Origin: Dyella_B sp035277725
Lineage (GTDB): Bacteria; Pseudomonadota; Gammaproteobacteria; Xanthomonadales; Rhodanobacteraceae
Assembly (NCBI RefSeq): GCF_035277725.1
Contig: NZ_DATEJY010000053.1
Coordinates: 1-64,000, forward strand
Direction of reading: 5' to 3'
Length of the DNA stretch: 64,000 bases
Shown here: positions 1-8,575 of the stretch, one piece after another
Numbering within the stretch: the stretch's first letter is position 1
How the letters are laid out: every line of letters starts with the position of its first letter
Translations under genes and position numbers: made by a program
Notes under the pieces: generated by a model
Database searches by the model: none
What the model was told of the DNA's origin: nothing
The model's input: only the letters and a program-made list of their open reading frames with translations

Positions 1-23
1 CAGCAAATTCAAAGCTAGCGATT

Positions 24-103
24 CGTCGCCCCGGCGAACGCCGGGGCCCAGTGTCTTTGACGACCTGTAAGTCGCTGGATCCCGGCTTTCGCCGGGACGA
101 CGA
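24..103. repeat. REP-like inverted repeat (CGTC-ATTCC family, GC-rich variant)
   Basis: Two facing hairpin arms: a left arm CGTCGCCCCGGCGAACGCCG and a right arm with CCCGGCTTTCGCCGGGACGA near 81-100. Arms of the same family recur at seven other intergenic places in this window. A further lone arm lies at 156-175. The remainder of 1-289 shows no convincing gene; the small frames there are translations of repeat DNA. Confidence 0.75.
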
Positions 104-289
104 GCTTTTTAGCCATTTCGCTTAAACAAGCAAAACTTTCCCCGGACAGCAGTGAGCTTTCGCCGGAACGACGAGTTGGGGTTATGCGGTGGCTTGCGCA
201 AATGGCAATCCGCCAAACACCCAACAGACGATAGTTTCACTTCCAAAGAGAGATAGTCCCCGCCATCTGCAACGGAGGCCAAGCTCCCT

Positions 290-496
290 ATGACAACCAC
301 CATTTCATCCGAGCAGCGCTTGCAGCATCTGGAGCGTCTTTGCGGACAGTTGTTGGCACAGAATCATCGGTTGATCGAGCGCAACGCCAAACTGCTGCTG
401 GAAATCCAGGCGATGCATCGTGAAGGCAGTGTGACGTTGCCGCTGAGCAACGTGGCGCGCATGCCGTTGACGCCGCGCCTGCATACGGTGCCCTGA
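290..496 (+). CDS. Small coiled-coil hypothetical protein (68 aa)
   Basis: A 68-residue frame starting at ATG 290, with a GGAGG ribosome-binding site about 12 bases upstream. Residues 8-45 are a heptad-rich amphipathic helix (LQHLERLCGQLL, then a region rich in Leu, Ile and Asn), predicting a short coiled coil; the tail is basic and proline-containing. No signal peptide or membrane segment is seen. It lies 27 bases upstream of the DUF2383-type gene and may be cotranscribed with it. The family is not recognised. A plausible real gene on ribosome-binding site and composition, but small and without a known function. Confidence 0.5.
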   Translation: MTTTISSEQRLQHLERLCGQLLAQNHRLIERNAKLLLEIQAMHREGSVTLPLSNVARMPLTPRLHTVP

Positions 497-523
497 AAAG
501 CGCTGCGTTCGGAACGGGGTGCC

Positions 524-982
524 ATGGCTACGAACAGCGAAGATATTGCCGTTCTCAATCGCCTGATCGAAGCGACCATCGACAGTGTCGATGGCTATGA
601 CGAAGCGGTCAAGGACGTCAGGAATCCGGAAATAAAAGCCATTTTCCAGCGCCGTGCGCGTGAACGGCAGGCCGCGTGCATGTCACTGCAATCGCAAGTG
701 AAGGCGCTTGGTGGGCAGCCGCAGGATGAAGGCACCATGCTCGCTTCCATGCATCGTGTGTTCGTGAATTTGCGCAGCGCCGTGCGCGCCGGCGATCTGG
801 CGGTGCTCGACGAAGTGGAGCGCAGCGAAGATCACATCAAGGCCAAATACGAAGATGCCATCAGCGAAGCGGGGCTTTCCGCCACTTCGCTTGCCGCCGT
901 GCAGCATGCATACGCGTCGGTGCGATCAGGGCATGACGAAATGAGCAAGTTGAAGCATTCGCTGCACCAGGTGCATGGCTGA
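524..982 (+). CDS. DUF2383 / PA2169-family four-helix-bundle protein
   Basis: The 152-residue protein matches the DUF2383 (PA2169-type) pattern: an N-terminal helix with DIAVLNRLIEATIDSVDGYD, a charged EIKAIFQRRARERQ helix, a loop and a QVKALGGQPQDEGT segment, then two further helices ending in HSLHQVHG. The family is ferritin-like in fold and often linked to stress response, but no enzymatic role is established, and I cannot point to a complete di-iron site here. It follows the 68-aa coiled-coil gene by 27 bases. Predicted cytoplasmic: no signal sequence. Confidence 0.8.
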   Translation: MATNSEDIAVLNRLIEATIDSVDGYDEAVKDVRNPEIKAIFQRRARERQAACMSLQSQVKALGGQPQDEGTMLASMHRVFVNLRSAVRAGDLAVLDEVERSEDHIKAKYEDAISEAGLSATSLAAVQHAYASVRSGHDEMSKLKHSLHQVHG

Positions 983-1050
983 TCGCATAAGTCATGCCGC
1001 AGGCGTCCAAATCCGGGGGCGCCTGCGGCGGGGCATACGGATGGCGCGCA

Positions 1051-1464
1051 TCAATGGGATGCGACGGAGCGGGCGAGCAAATCGTTGAGGCAGCCGAACA
1101 GCTCGCTCAGGTGTACCGGTTTCTGCAAGCGTTCCAGGTGCGCGTAATCGCGCGGAATGGCATCGCCGTCATAGCCGGTGGTGAGCACGATCGGCACGTT
1201 ATCGGCCATCAGCCGATCAGCCAGCGGGAAGACGCGTTCCCCGCTCAAGTTCACGTCTAGGATGGCTGCATCGGCTTTCACGCCCTGGTCCAAGGCCTGC
1301 ATCGCGCTAGCGACGTTGGGGAACGGTCCCACCACGTGCACGTCTTCCATTTCGAAGGCGGAGCACAGCGCATCGGCGATCAGATATTCGTCTTCCACCA
1401 TCAGGACCGACTTTCCGCTCAGTTGGCTGGAAATCATGTGCAGGTTTCCCGTCGATGCAAACAT
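1051..1464 (-). CDS. Stand-alone response regulator receiver
   Basis: A CheY-like receiver of up to 137 aa with no output domain. Motifs seen: acidic pair in LMVEDEYLIAD (E24/D25), phospho-acceptor Asp70 in AAILDVNLSGE, a Thr in VLTTGYD, and the conserved Lys in LQKPV. An internal ATG (residue 10, base 1437) preceded by GGGAAA may be the true start, because the receiver fold begins only at about residue 15. Small receivers of this form commonly partner HWE-family kinases; one HWE kinase remnant and one intact HWE kinase lie directly beside it, which makes them its likely phosphodonors (inference). It is transcribed divergently from the kinase remnant. Confidence 0.85.
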   Translation of the reverse strand: MFASTGNLHMISSQLSGKSVLMVEDEYLIADALCSAFEMEDVHVVGPFPNVASAMQALDQGVKADAAILDVNLSGERVFPLADRLMADNVPIVLTTGYDGDAIPRDYAHLERLQKPVHLSELFGCLNDLLARSVASH

Positions 1465-1521
1465 TCTATATACAGGCTGCCTTGCTTAGGTGGCGTGTAT
1501 ACCGAGGAGGACATGTCGTGA

Positions 1522-1954
1522 CGCAGTCGGCATGCCGATGGAGATGCGTTCGGCCTCATGCGGGCCCTGCGCGAACGGGTGACGGTGGAGGGGGGGAATC
1601 AAGCTGCGCAAATCCGCCGTGCAGACGCTGGCGCTGGCCTTGCACGAACTGGCGACGAAATCACGCAAATACGGTGCGCTTTCCACCGACTTCGGCCAGC
1701 TGTCGATCACCTGGCACACGGAAGACGATGATGAGGGCGCGTCATTTCTCGTCCTCGTGTGGTACGAAGACGGCCTGCCGCCACCCGAACACAAGGCCGC
1801 GACGACGGCGCTCGGCGGCTATGGACGCAAGCTGATCGAGCAGGCGCTGCCGTACACGCCTAACAATGCCAGGACCACCTATGAGATGAACGATGGCAGC
1901 CTGCGCTGCACGGTTCGATTGCCGCTGCGCACCGGAGCAGGCGAACCCGTGTAG
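1522..1954 (+). pseudogene. Frameshifted remnant of an HWE histidine kinase (ATPase domain)
   Basis: From about 1616 to 1954 the frame encodes the C-terminal half of an HWE-type kinase ATPase domain: QTLALALHELATKSRKYGAL (N box), then GGYGRKLIEQALPY (G box) and a final strand. The intact neighbour on the minus strand has the same blocks (FALALHELVVNAVKYGAL, GYGRELIERALPY). Upstream, the matching peptide ALRERVTVEG is in another frame; the two frames join at a run of seven G at 1590-1596, where removing one G would restore continuity. Stops at 1519-1521 and 1580-1582 close the frames. No phosphoacceptor His is left, so this is a 3' relic, although a GTG at 1619 could still give a short ATPase-like fragment. 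The final TAG (1952-1954) lies in a degenerate palindromic repeat. Confidence 0.7.
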
Positions 1955-2038
1955 GGTGGGGTGAGCGGAACGCGAACCCCCACGTTTCCGGATACATGCA
2001 CATCCTGTTGGGATTCGCCTGCGTCTTACCCCAACCTC
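1950..2038. repeat. Degenerate GTAGG-TTGGGG palindromic repeat
   Basis: The arms TAGGGTGGGGTGAG and TTACCCCAACC face each other and resemble the better conserved family at 12651, 18637 and 29933. It separates the kinase remnant from the convergent intact kinase and holds the remnant's TAG stop. Confidence 0.45.
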
Positions 2039-2057
2039 CGCGTCGCTTGCTGCTCAT

Positions 2058-3542
2058 TCACCCCAACACCGGCACCGACATCGAACACCGCACGCCTTCG
2101 GGCAACAATTCATACTGCGTCTTCGCCTTCAACTGATACGGCAACGCACGCTCGATCAATTCGCGCCCGTAACCCGGCTGCACAACACCTTCGTCCAACG
2201 CCAAGACAGGCACGCCGGTTTCCTGCCAGAACACATGCAGAATCGATGGCTGCCCTTCGACATGCTCCACGTCCCATCGCACCGAAAGACGCGCGGAAGG
2301 GTAGGCGAGTGCGCCGTATTTCACGGCATTTACCACCAATTCGTGCAGCGCCAGCGCAAACGTCTGCAGCGCGGAGGAGCGCAAGCGCACGCCGGCAGGA
2401 CCATCCAGCGTGATCTGCTGCAGCGAGACCGCATGGGCTGCAAGTTCGTTGCGCAGCAAGCCGTCGAACGTCACCTTTTCGCCTTGCACCAGCCGGGACA
2501 AGTAAACCTGCGCGCGGTTGATCGCATCCAGTCGTGCGGAGAACACTTCGGCAAAGCCATCGAGCCGGGTGTGCTTGGACAGCGTGCGGTCGAACAGCAC
2601 GCGAATCACGCTGAGCAGGTTGCGCGTGCGGTGCTGCAGCTCCGTGTTGAGCACTTGCATCTGGCCGGTCAGCGCCTCGCGCAAGGCATCGCCGGCATGC
2701 GCCCATTCGGCGTCGGACGTATCCAGCAGGCGCCGCGCCAAGTCCCGGCGTTTCGCCATCAGCATGATCATGTCCGCCTCGTATTCCAGTTGCGGATGCG
2801 TTTCGGTCCAGTAATGGGCCTGTCGAACGAAGGCAAGGAAGGCCAGCAGGTATTCGAGATTTTGGCTGCCGACGGCGTGCTTGACGGCAGCACGCGCCTG
2901 CGCGGAGCGGGCAGGCACGACGAACATCACCGTCAACGCATCGAACAGGTCTTGTTCGTCGCGCGTGCACGGCGCAGGCATCGGCGCGGGTTCGGCATGA
3001 CCTTCGAGCCGAGCGAGCACCGCTTCCAGATGCGCTGCGTTGGGTACGGGGCGGCTCAACAGTTGCAGCACCTGATCGATGGTGCTTATCGCTGCCTTGG
3101 CGTCGCCAGCCGGATGGCCTCTGCCGAGCAGAAATCCGACGTGGCGCACGATGCAATAACGCATTTCGCAAAAGCGCGACAGATGCACGAACAATCGCTC
3201 CTTGAACAGCGAGGGCAGGGGACTGTCCAGATACGCCGCCTTCGCCTGCACCCATAGCTGTTCGCCCAAGCCCGGTGCCGCCGATGCGGTGAGAAAAAAA
3301 TGGGGCAGCACGCCCAGGCGTTCACGTACTTCGCGCTGGAAGCGCGTTTCCTGCGTGTCGGCTTTGGCACGTCGATTTGGCGAAGCCAACGCCGTGCGCC
3401 AGCGCTCGCGCAGGGCGGTGAATAGCAGGAAGCGCCGGACGTCCTGCAGAGGCGATACGTCGATCTTGCGCACCGGTGGCGGTTCGGCCTGCGCGCCAGT
3501 TCGTTGCAAGACGTGGGTGTTGGAGCGGCGATGCTGTGACAT
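2058..3542 (-). CDS. HWE-family sensor histidine kinase fused to an AhpD-like domain
   Basis: A 494-residue soluble protein with no transmembrane segment. Residues about 70-160 resemble the carboxymuconolactone decarboxylase/AhpD fold (LPHFFLTASAAPGLGEQLW, then FKERLFVHLSRFCEMRYCIVRH); the second Cys and the His of the AhpD motif are present, but the residue three before that Cys is Met, so ordinary peroxidase CxxC chemistry is unlikely. A helical linker follows, then the HWE dimerisation/phosphoacceptor block ELQHRTRNLLSVIRVLFDRT with His304, and an HWE ATPase domain with N box LHELVVNAVKYGAL and G box GYGRELIERALPY. HWE kinases usually pass phosphate to small receivers; a stand-alone receiver lies about 600 bases away. 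The signal sensed by the AhpD-like part is unknown. Convergent with the paralogous kinase remnant. Confidence 0.85.
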   Translation of the reverse strand: MSQHRRSNTHVLQRTGAQAEPPPVRKIDVSPLQDVRRFLLFTALRERWRTALASPNRRAKADTQETRFQREVRERLGVLPHFFLTASAAPGLGEQLWVQAKAAYLDSPLPSLFKERLFVHLSRFCEMRYCIVRHVGFLLGRGHPAGDAKAAISTIDQVLQLLSRPVPNAAHLEAVLARLEGHAEPAPMPAPCTRDEQDLFDALTVMFVVPARSAQARAAVKHAVGSQNLEYLLAFLAFVRQAHYWTETHPQLEYEADMIMLMAKRRDLARRLLDTSDAEWAHAGDALREALTGQMQVLNTELQHRTRNLLSVIRVLFDRTLSKHTRLDGFAEVFSARLDAINRAQVYLSRLVQGEKVTFDGLLRNELAAHAVSLQQITLDGPAGVRLRSSALQTFALALHELVVNAVKYGALAYPSARLSVRWDVEHVEGQPSILHVFWQETGVPVLALDEGVVQPGYGRELIERALPYQLKAKTQYELLPEGVRCSMSVPVLG

Positions 3543-4040
3543 AACGTTGCTGAGGCTCTCGGTTTTATTTGTTCTTTTTAATGACAGAGATCTGCTGCTT
3601 GGATGTGCAGCGCTATGTCGAGCAATCCAGAGCCCCTGCTACGTTTGGCGCAGCGAAGTCACCTTGACATAACGCAACTAAACGCCGTGCACACACGTTG
3701 TCAGTATAGGTTTCACGTACTGGTTTAAGGTGATAAACGTGATGCTCGCCATGATGTGCGCCCTTTCCGGCAAACACGCTATTAACATCGTTCCGCACTT
3801 AACTTTTTCACTAGCCGGACACTTTGCTCGTCATTCCAGCGAAAGCTGGACATAGCGCGAAGCGCGGAGAACGTCCAAATGGACGGCCCCGAAGGGGTGA
3901 GCGAAGCGAATCATCCAGTGCCTTTTCAACCTCAAAGTCGCTGGAATGACGGGTTGGGGTCTACGGTGACGGCAAAAACCTTAAGTTCGGAGCATTGGGG
4001 CCAGGGTGGGGTGCGAGCGTAGCGAGCGGTTGCATGGCAC
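3543..4040. other. Intergenic region with a REP-like repeat
   Basis: About 500 bases without a credible gene between the HWE kinase start and the BrkB stop. Bases 3829-3951 hold an extended REP-like element; the rest is relatively AT-rich near 3560-3600 and probably carries the kinase promoter on the minus strand, but I cannot place -35/-10 boxes with confidence. Confidence 0.6.
3829..3951. repeat. REP-like inverted repeat with internal hairpins
   Basis: Outer arms CGTCATTCCAGC and GCTGGAATGACG face each other over about 120 bases; inside are smaller hairpins such as CGTCCAAATGGACG and GCCCCGAAGGGG. Same outer family as the repeats at 8434, 25883 and 58207. Confidence 0.75.
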
Positions 4041-4883
4041 TCAGCGAGGCACGATAGACGATGATGGAACCGGATGTTCACGGGCGATAGCCAAGCCATG
4101 CGTCAGCTCCGCCCCCAGCAGCACCACGAACGAGGCGTAGTACACCCACGTCAGCATCACCACGATCGTGCCGGCCGAGCCATACGCGCCGCCGATGCTG
4201 ACGTGCCCGATGTACAGCTCGATGGCGAATTTGCCGAGTATGAACAGCACCGTCGTCAGCAAGGCGCCCCACGCCGCGTCCGCCCAGGCGATCTGCGTAT
4301 CCGGCAGCACTCGGTACATCGCGCCGAACGCCACCACGAACACCAGCAGCGATATCACGTATTCCAGGATCGACCAGGCCAGCGATCCATACGGAATCAT
4401 CAGGTGAATCGCCGCGCTGACCGCAAAGGAAATGATCAGCAGGAAGGCGATGCCGATCACCAGCGCAAACGCGCGTGCGCGTGCTTTCAGCCAGATGCCG
4501 ATGGCATTGTGAGACGGTTCCTGCACGCGCCAGATACGATTGAGCGAGCCCCGCAATTGCGCAAACACTGCCGATGCGCTGAACAAGGTCACAAGCAAAC
4601 CGAGAACACCAGCGACGTTGCCCAGCGCCGGTCGCGACTTTGCGGTGTTGACGATCATCACCACGGCCTGCGCCGCCCTGTCGCCCATCATGTTGGTAAG
4701 CGCATGGTTCAGCTGCGCCTGCCATTGCGCACCCAATAGCGAGAGCAGCCACAGCGTGAGCACGATCAACGGCGCCATCGACAGCGCGGAGTAATACGCG
4801 ATCGCGGCGGCATGCGTGAAGAGTTCGTCTTCATTGAAGCCGGTGATGGCGCGGTGCAGAGTGGTGCGTAATGCATGGCGCAT
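4041..4883 (-). CDS. YihY/virulence factor BrkB family inner-membrane protein
   Basis: 280 residues with the family pattern: an amphipathic N-terminus (RAITGFNEDELFTHAAAIAY), then about six hydrophobic segments (PLIVLTLWLLSLLGA; GVLGLLVTLFSASAVFAQL; a segment with VIGIAFLLIISFAVSAA; a segment with VISLLVFVVAFGAMY; LLTTVLFILGKFAIELYIG; IVVMLTWVYYASFVVLLGAE). The diagnostic NRIWRV motif follows the second segment. The family is sometimes annotated ribonuclease BN, but that assignment is wrong for YihY and its role is undefined. A GAGG ribosome-binding site lies about nine bases before ATG 4883. Appears monocistronic and divergent from the TonB receptor. Confidence 0.9.
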   Translation of the reverse strand: MRHALRTTLHRAITGFNEDELFTHAAAIAYYSALSMAPLIVLTLWLLSLLGAQWQAQLNHALTNMMGDRAAQAVVMIVNTAKSRPALGNVAGVLGLLVTLFSASAVFAQLRGSLNRIWRVQEPSHNAIGIWLKARARAFALVIGIAFLLIISFAVSAAIHLMIPYGSLAWSILEYVISLLVFVVAFGAMYRVLPDTQIAWADAAWGALLTTVLFILGKFAIELYIGHVSIGGAYGSAGTIVVMLTWVYYASFVVLLGAELTHGLAIAREHPVPSSSIVPR

Positions 4884-5273
4884 GGTCGGGTCCTCGCCAT
4901 AACCCTTGCATGTCCGTTGTAGGAGCTTGGTGAGTGTCGCCGGTTATGATTCGGGCACAGTCCTCGCGCCGGCAAAGTCTGAAAGGCCCATTTCCACAAT
5001 CGCGCGGGACCCTAAAAAAGCAGGGGAAATAAACATTTGGATCGATCCATTGCCGCGACCGCAAATGAAGAAACATTACCTCTCGCCTGCAATTTCGTAA
5101 TTGCCCGACAAAAGAGCAAGCCGCAGCATCCACATTGCCACCCATCGGCGACGGAACATTAACGCTTAGGGGATTTGCCGGTGGGTGCATCTGTCGGGCG
5201 TGTCCCGAAATGACAACAACAGCCGATAGGCCAAGGCCTGCCGGCACGGGTAACTGCGGGGAGAAGAAAGCTC
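4884..5273. promoter_or_regulatory. Divergent intergenic region upstream of the TonB receptor
   Basis: A 390-base gap between the BrkB start and the receptor start, so it must hold promoters for both. A perfect 12-bp palindrome TGGATCGATCCA lies at 5038-5049, 224 bases upstream of the receptor ATG, within a relatively AT-rich stretch (5015-5049). This symmetry suits a dimeric regulator, but it occurs once and could be chance. A strong ribosome-binding site GGGGAGAAG precedes ATG 5274. Confidence 0.4.
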
Positions 5274-8200
5274 ATGATCGGTAAGGTGCAAGCATCAGAC
5301 ATGCACGGCGTTGAACGTCCTGTGCAATACAAGCCGGTGTCCAGTGCTCGACTGGCGGTGGCCGTAGCAATGGGATTGGCGTTTACGTACGGCTGCGCCG
5401 CCGTGCATGCTCAGGATGCGGCACCTGCTTCCGGTACCGGCAGCGCGTCGGCGCAAACGGGTGAGGTGAATACCGGCACCAAAGCTCGCACCGAAGCCCA
5501 AAAGAAAGCACAGGAAGAAGCCAAGCAGCTGGTCGGCGTCACTGTCACCGGCATCCGCGCGTCGGTGGAGAAGGCGCAGGACATCAAGCGCGATGCCGAC
5601 ACCTTTGTCGATTCGCTGTCCTCAACGGACATCGGTGCGCTGCCGGATCGCAGCGTGACGGAAACCTTGTCGCGCATTCCCGGCGTCACCATCGATCACT
5701 TCCTCTCGCAGGGCGACCCGGAGCACTTCTCCGCCGAAGGCAACGGCGTGCAGGTGCGCGGCCTTACGCAGGTGCGTTCCGAATTGAACGGCCGCGACAG
5801 TTTCTCCGCCAACGGCGGGCGCGCGCTCAGCTTCCAGGACGTGCCGGCGGAACTGATGTCCGGCGTGGACGTGTTCAAGAACCAGAAAGCCGACATGATC
5901 GAAGGCGGCCTGGGCGGCACGGTGAACCTGCGTACCTTCATGCCCTTCGACTTCCAGGGCCAGAAGATCGCCGCTTCCGTCAGCGAGAACTACGGCGACT
6001 TCGTCAAGAAGTACAAGCCGTCCGCGTCGGCGCTCTACAGCAATCGCTGGAACACCAGCATCGGCGAAATGGGCATCCTCGTGGATGTCGCCGATTCGCG
6101 CCTGGCCACGCGCACTGACGGGCTGTTCGTGCGTCCGTTCTTCAAGAACGCCGCCGGTACCTGGGTGCCCCGCGGCGCAGACTGGCGCACCTTGCTGTAC
6201 GACCGCAAGCGCGACGGCTATTACCTGGCCTACCAGTGGCGTCCCAGCAGCACGCTCGACTTTTACGCCACCGCGTTCCAGAGCAGATACCACGAGGTTT
6301 GGGACGAAGATGCGATCTTCGTGAGCAACGACCCGACGCAGGTGGTGGTGGACGCCAGCCAGCCGAGCCAGGTCAATGGCGGCGTGTTCCAGTCCGGCCG
6401 CCTCACGCAGTCCGGCGGCATGCCGATGGGCACCGACATCCGCGCATCCGACAGCACCTCCAAGACCACGGACTTCTCCACCGGCATGAAGTGGCTGGTG
6501 GGCTCGAGCACGGAAGTCACCAGCTCGTTGCAATTCGTCAAGGCCACCACCAACGCCTTGGATTCTACCGTGGCCCTGGGCACCAACGTGCCCTACATCG
6601 ACGTCGCCCTGAACGGCACCAACCCGCCGCACATCGGTGTCGATTCCAACTTCACCGGGAACCCCGCCAATTATTACTGGGGGTTCACCATGGATCACCA
6701 GGATCAGAACTATGCGAAAGAGCTGGCTTGGCGCGCTGACGTCGAGCACAGTTTCGTCGATGGCTTCGTGCATGCGTTGAAGGGTGGCGTGCGCCTGACC
6801 AATCGCTACGCCGACAACATCGATACGGGTTACAACTGGACGCCCGTGTTTCAGACCTGGATGCAAGGCTGGGCGATTCCCAGCGGTGCGCTGCCTAGCC
6901 TGAACTTGAACAGCACGGTCAATACCAGTTTGGTGCACCTGGATACGTTCAACAACTTCTACCGGGGCGGCGCCGGCATACCGGGCGCGTTCTACGCACC
7001 GGTGCTGTCGACCGCGCTGGGCTATCCGGGCAGCTACGCGGCCATCCACGACGCCGCCATTCCCTACTACATCGGCGGCGGCTACAACGTGCCGTACCAG
7101 CCCACGCTGCTCGATGCTGCGCACACCAATCTCCAGCACGAAAAGACCTACGCGGCGTACGCCATGCTCGAATTCGGCGTGGACGATGCCAACCTCAGCG
7201 GTAACGTCGGCGTGCGTGCGGTGCAGACCAGGAACAGTTCCCAAGGCTTCCTGGTGTTTCCCAACGTGACGTTGGCGCCCTTTTTGGGCAATGGCCAGAC
7301 CTCGCCCATCAACGCCCGCAACGAATACACCGATATCCTGCCCAGCCTGAACCTGAAGTGGGAGTTCGCGCCGAACGTGGTCACGCGTTTTGCCTTCTCC
7401 AAGGCGATTGCGCGTCCGGACTTCAGCCAGATGCAGGCCTATCAGATCCTTACCGCCAATGTGCTGTCCGGCTATACCCCGCCGGCCGGCACCACCACCT
7501 TGCCGATCGACAAGCTGACGCTGACCAGCACGTCTACCAGCAACCCGTACCTGACGCCGATGAAGGCCAACCAGTTCGATCTGTCGCTGGAGTGGTACTT
7601 CGATCCGGATCGCGGCGGCATGACCTGGATCAACTTCTTCCACAAGGGCATCACCGACTACTTCCGCAACGAGTCGGAGTTCGTGAGCTATCCGGGTCTC
7701 GACGGCAACAACTACCAGTATCTGGTCACCCGCCCCGTGAATATCGGCAAGGCGACCATCGATGGTGCGGAAGTGGGCTGGAACGAGTTCTTCGACTTCC
7801 TGCCGGTGAAGGGCTTCGGCATGTCGGCGAACTACACCTACATCCGCAGCCGGACCCACATCCCGAACGACTCGACCGCGGTGCCGTTGGACACCGATGG
7901 CTCCAAGTACGGCGACCTCCCGGCGGACGGCCTGTCGAGGGATTCGATGAACGTCGCCGGTTTCTATGAGCACGGCCCATGGCAGATCCGATTGGCCTAC
8001 AACTGGCGCAGCCAGTATCTGCTGTCGGTCGGTCCGAACGGTTATAACGGTACTGACAACAACATCCCGTGGAAGCTGCCGGTGTTCGCCGATGCCTACG
8101 GACAGCTGGATGGCTCGATCTTCTATTCGTTCAACGAGAACATCAAACTCGGCCTGGAGATGAACAATCTCAATAACGCCGAACAGCGCACGATCATGTA

Positions 8201-8282
8201 CCAGAATGCAGCCGGCAAACACATCACCTCCTGGTACGTGAACGACACCCGTTATGCACTGACGTTGCGTGTGACGTTCTGA
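5274..8282 (+). CDS. TonB-dependent receptor of the carbohydrate-uptake type
   Basis: A 1002-residue outer-membrane receptor. An N-terminal signal sequence ends near VHAQDAAP (about residue 45), followed by a low-complexity linker and a TonB-box/plug start VTVTGIRASVEKAQDIKRDA, then DRSVTETLSRIPGVTIDHF typical of large xanthomonad receptors. The rest is an antiparallel barrel, ending in the aromatic-terminated strand RYALTLRVTF that signals BAM-dependent insertion. ATG 5274 is chosen for its GGGGAGAAG ribosome-binding site; ATG 5301 would also leave a signal peptide. Placed first in a run of glycoside hydrolases, it probably imports oligosaccharides released by the GH74 enzyme (inference from context). 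No N-terminal STN-type signalling extension is seen, so sigma-factor signalling is unlikely. Confidence 0.92.
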   Translation: MIGKVQASDMHGVERPVQYKPVSSARLAVAVAMGLAFTYGCAAVHAQDAAPASGTGSASAQTGEVNTGTKARTEAQKKAQEEAKQLVGVTVTGIRASVEKAQDIKRDADTFVDSLSSTDIGALPDRSVTETLSRIPGVTIDHFLSQGDPEHFSAEGNGVQVRGLTQVRSELNGRDSFSANGGRALSFQDVPAELMSGVDVFKNQKADMIEGGLGGTVNLRTFMPFDFQGQKIAASVSENYGDFVKKYKPSASALYSNRWNTSIGEMGILVDVADSRLATRTDGLFVRPFFKNAAGTWVPRGADWRTLLYDRKRDGYYLAYQWRPSSTLDFYATAFQSRYHEVWDEDAIFVSNDPTQVVVDASQPSQVNGGVFQSGRLTQSGGMPMGTDIRASDSTSKTTDFSTGMKWLVGSSTEVTSSLQFVKATTNALDSTVALGTNVPYIDVALNGTNPPHIGVDSNFTGNPANYYWGFTMDHQDQNYAKELAWRADVEHSFVDGFVHALKGGVRLTNRYADNIDTGYNWTPVFQTWMQGWAIPSGALPSLNLNSTVNTSLVHLDTFNNFYRGGAGIPGAFYAPVLSTALGYPGSYAAIHDAAIPYYIGGGYNVPYQPTLLDAAHTNLQHEKTYAAYAMLEFGVDDANLSGNVGVRAVQTRNSSQGFLVFPNVTLAPFLGNGQTSPINARNEYTDILPSLNLKWEFAPNVVTRFAFSKAIARPDFSQMQAYQILTANVLSGYTPPAGTTTLPIDKLTLTSTSTSNPYLTPMKANQFDLSLEWYFDPDRGGMTWINFFHKGITDYFRNESEFVSYPGLDGNNYQYLVTRPVNIGKATIDGAEVGWNEFFDFLPVKGFGMSANYTYIRSRTHIPNDSTAVPLDTDGSKYGDLPADGLSRDSMNVAGFYEHGPWQIRLAYNWRSQYLLSVGPNGYNGTDNNIPWKLPVFADAYGQLDGSIFYSFNENIKLGLEMNNLNNAEQRTIMYQNAAGKHITSWYVNDTRYALTLRVTF

Positions 8283-8304
8283 TCCAACCCGGCCTGCTCT
8301 GCCA

Positions 8305-8338
8305 TGCGGTCATTTCGGTTTTCGCCGGAATGGCCGCA
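8305..8338. terminator. Hairpin after the TonB receptor gene
   Basis: TGCGGTCATTTCGG pairs with CCGGAATGGCCGCA (with G·T pairs) over a short loop, 23 bases after the receptor stop. It resembles one arm of the CGTCATTCC repeat family. There is no T-run, so termination would be weak or it may protect the 3' end. Confidence 0.45.
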
Positions 8339-8348
8339 AGGCGAGGTC

Positions 8349-8407
8349 GTAGGCTGGGATGCAATCCCAGCTTTTATCCGCGTGGCGATGCTGGATTTCA
8401 TCCCAGT
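8349..8407. repeat. GTAGGCTGGGAT palindromic repeat, copy 1
   Basis: Left arm GTAGGCTGGGATGCAATCCC, right arm GCTGGATTTCATCCCAG; each arm is itself a hairpin. Same family at 15259, 21598, 28688, 39637 and 58032. Confidence 0.8.
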
Positions 8408-8433
8408 CCACGTGCCGCAGTGAACTTTTATCT

Positions 8434-8549
8434 CGTCATTCCGGCGAAAGCCGGAATCCAGTTCAAATATGCGTCCGAAGGACACAGCAAATTTTTGAGT
8501 GCTACGCACGACGTATTGAAACTGGATTCCGGCCTTCGCCGGAATGACA
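8434..8549. repeat. CGTCATTCC REP-like inverted repeat
   Basis: Left arm CGTCATTCCGGCGAAAGCCG and right arm CGGCCTTCGCCGGAATGACA, about 116 bases end to end. Read as protein it yields the VIPAKAGIQ peptide often seen as a spurious N-terminal extension. Confidence 0.85.
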
Positions 8550-8575
8550 GTGAGGCGAGAAGAGGCTTGTTCGGC

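Noticed and set aside
1455..1835. 126-aa plus-strand frame over the receiver start and kinase remnant
   Set aside because: Arg/Cys-rich shadow product; the kinase remnant in another frame explains the region.
5622..8222. Long antisense open frame (866 codons) opposite the TonB receptor
   Set aside because: It mirrors a GC-rich coding strand, has no ribosome-binding site and its protein is low-complexity without any family pattern; the plus-strand receptor is unambiguous.
8330..8575. N-terminal extension of the GH74 protein
   Set aside because: These codons read through two repeats; the signal peptide and ribosome-binding site place the start at 8576.
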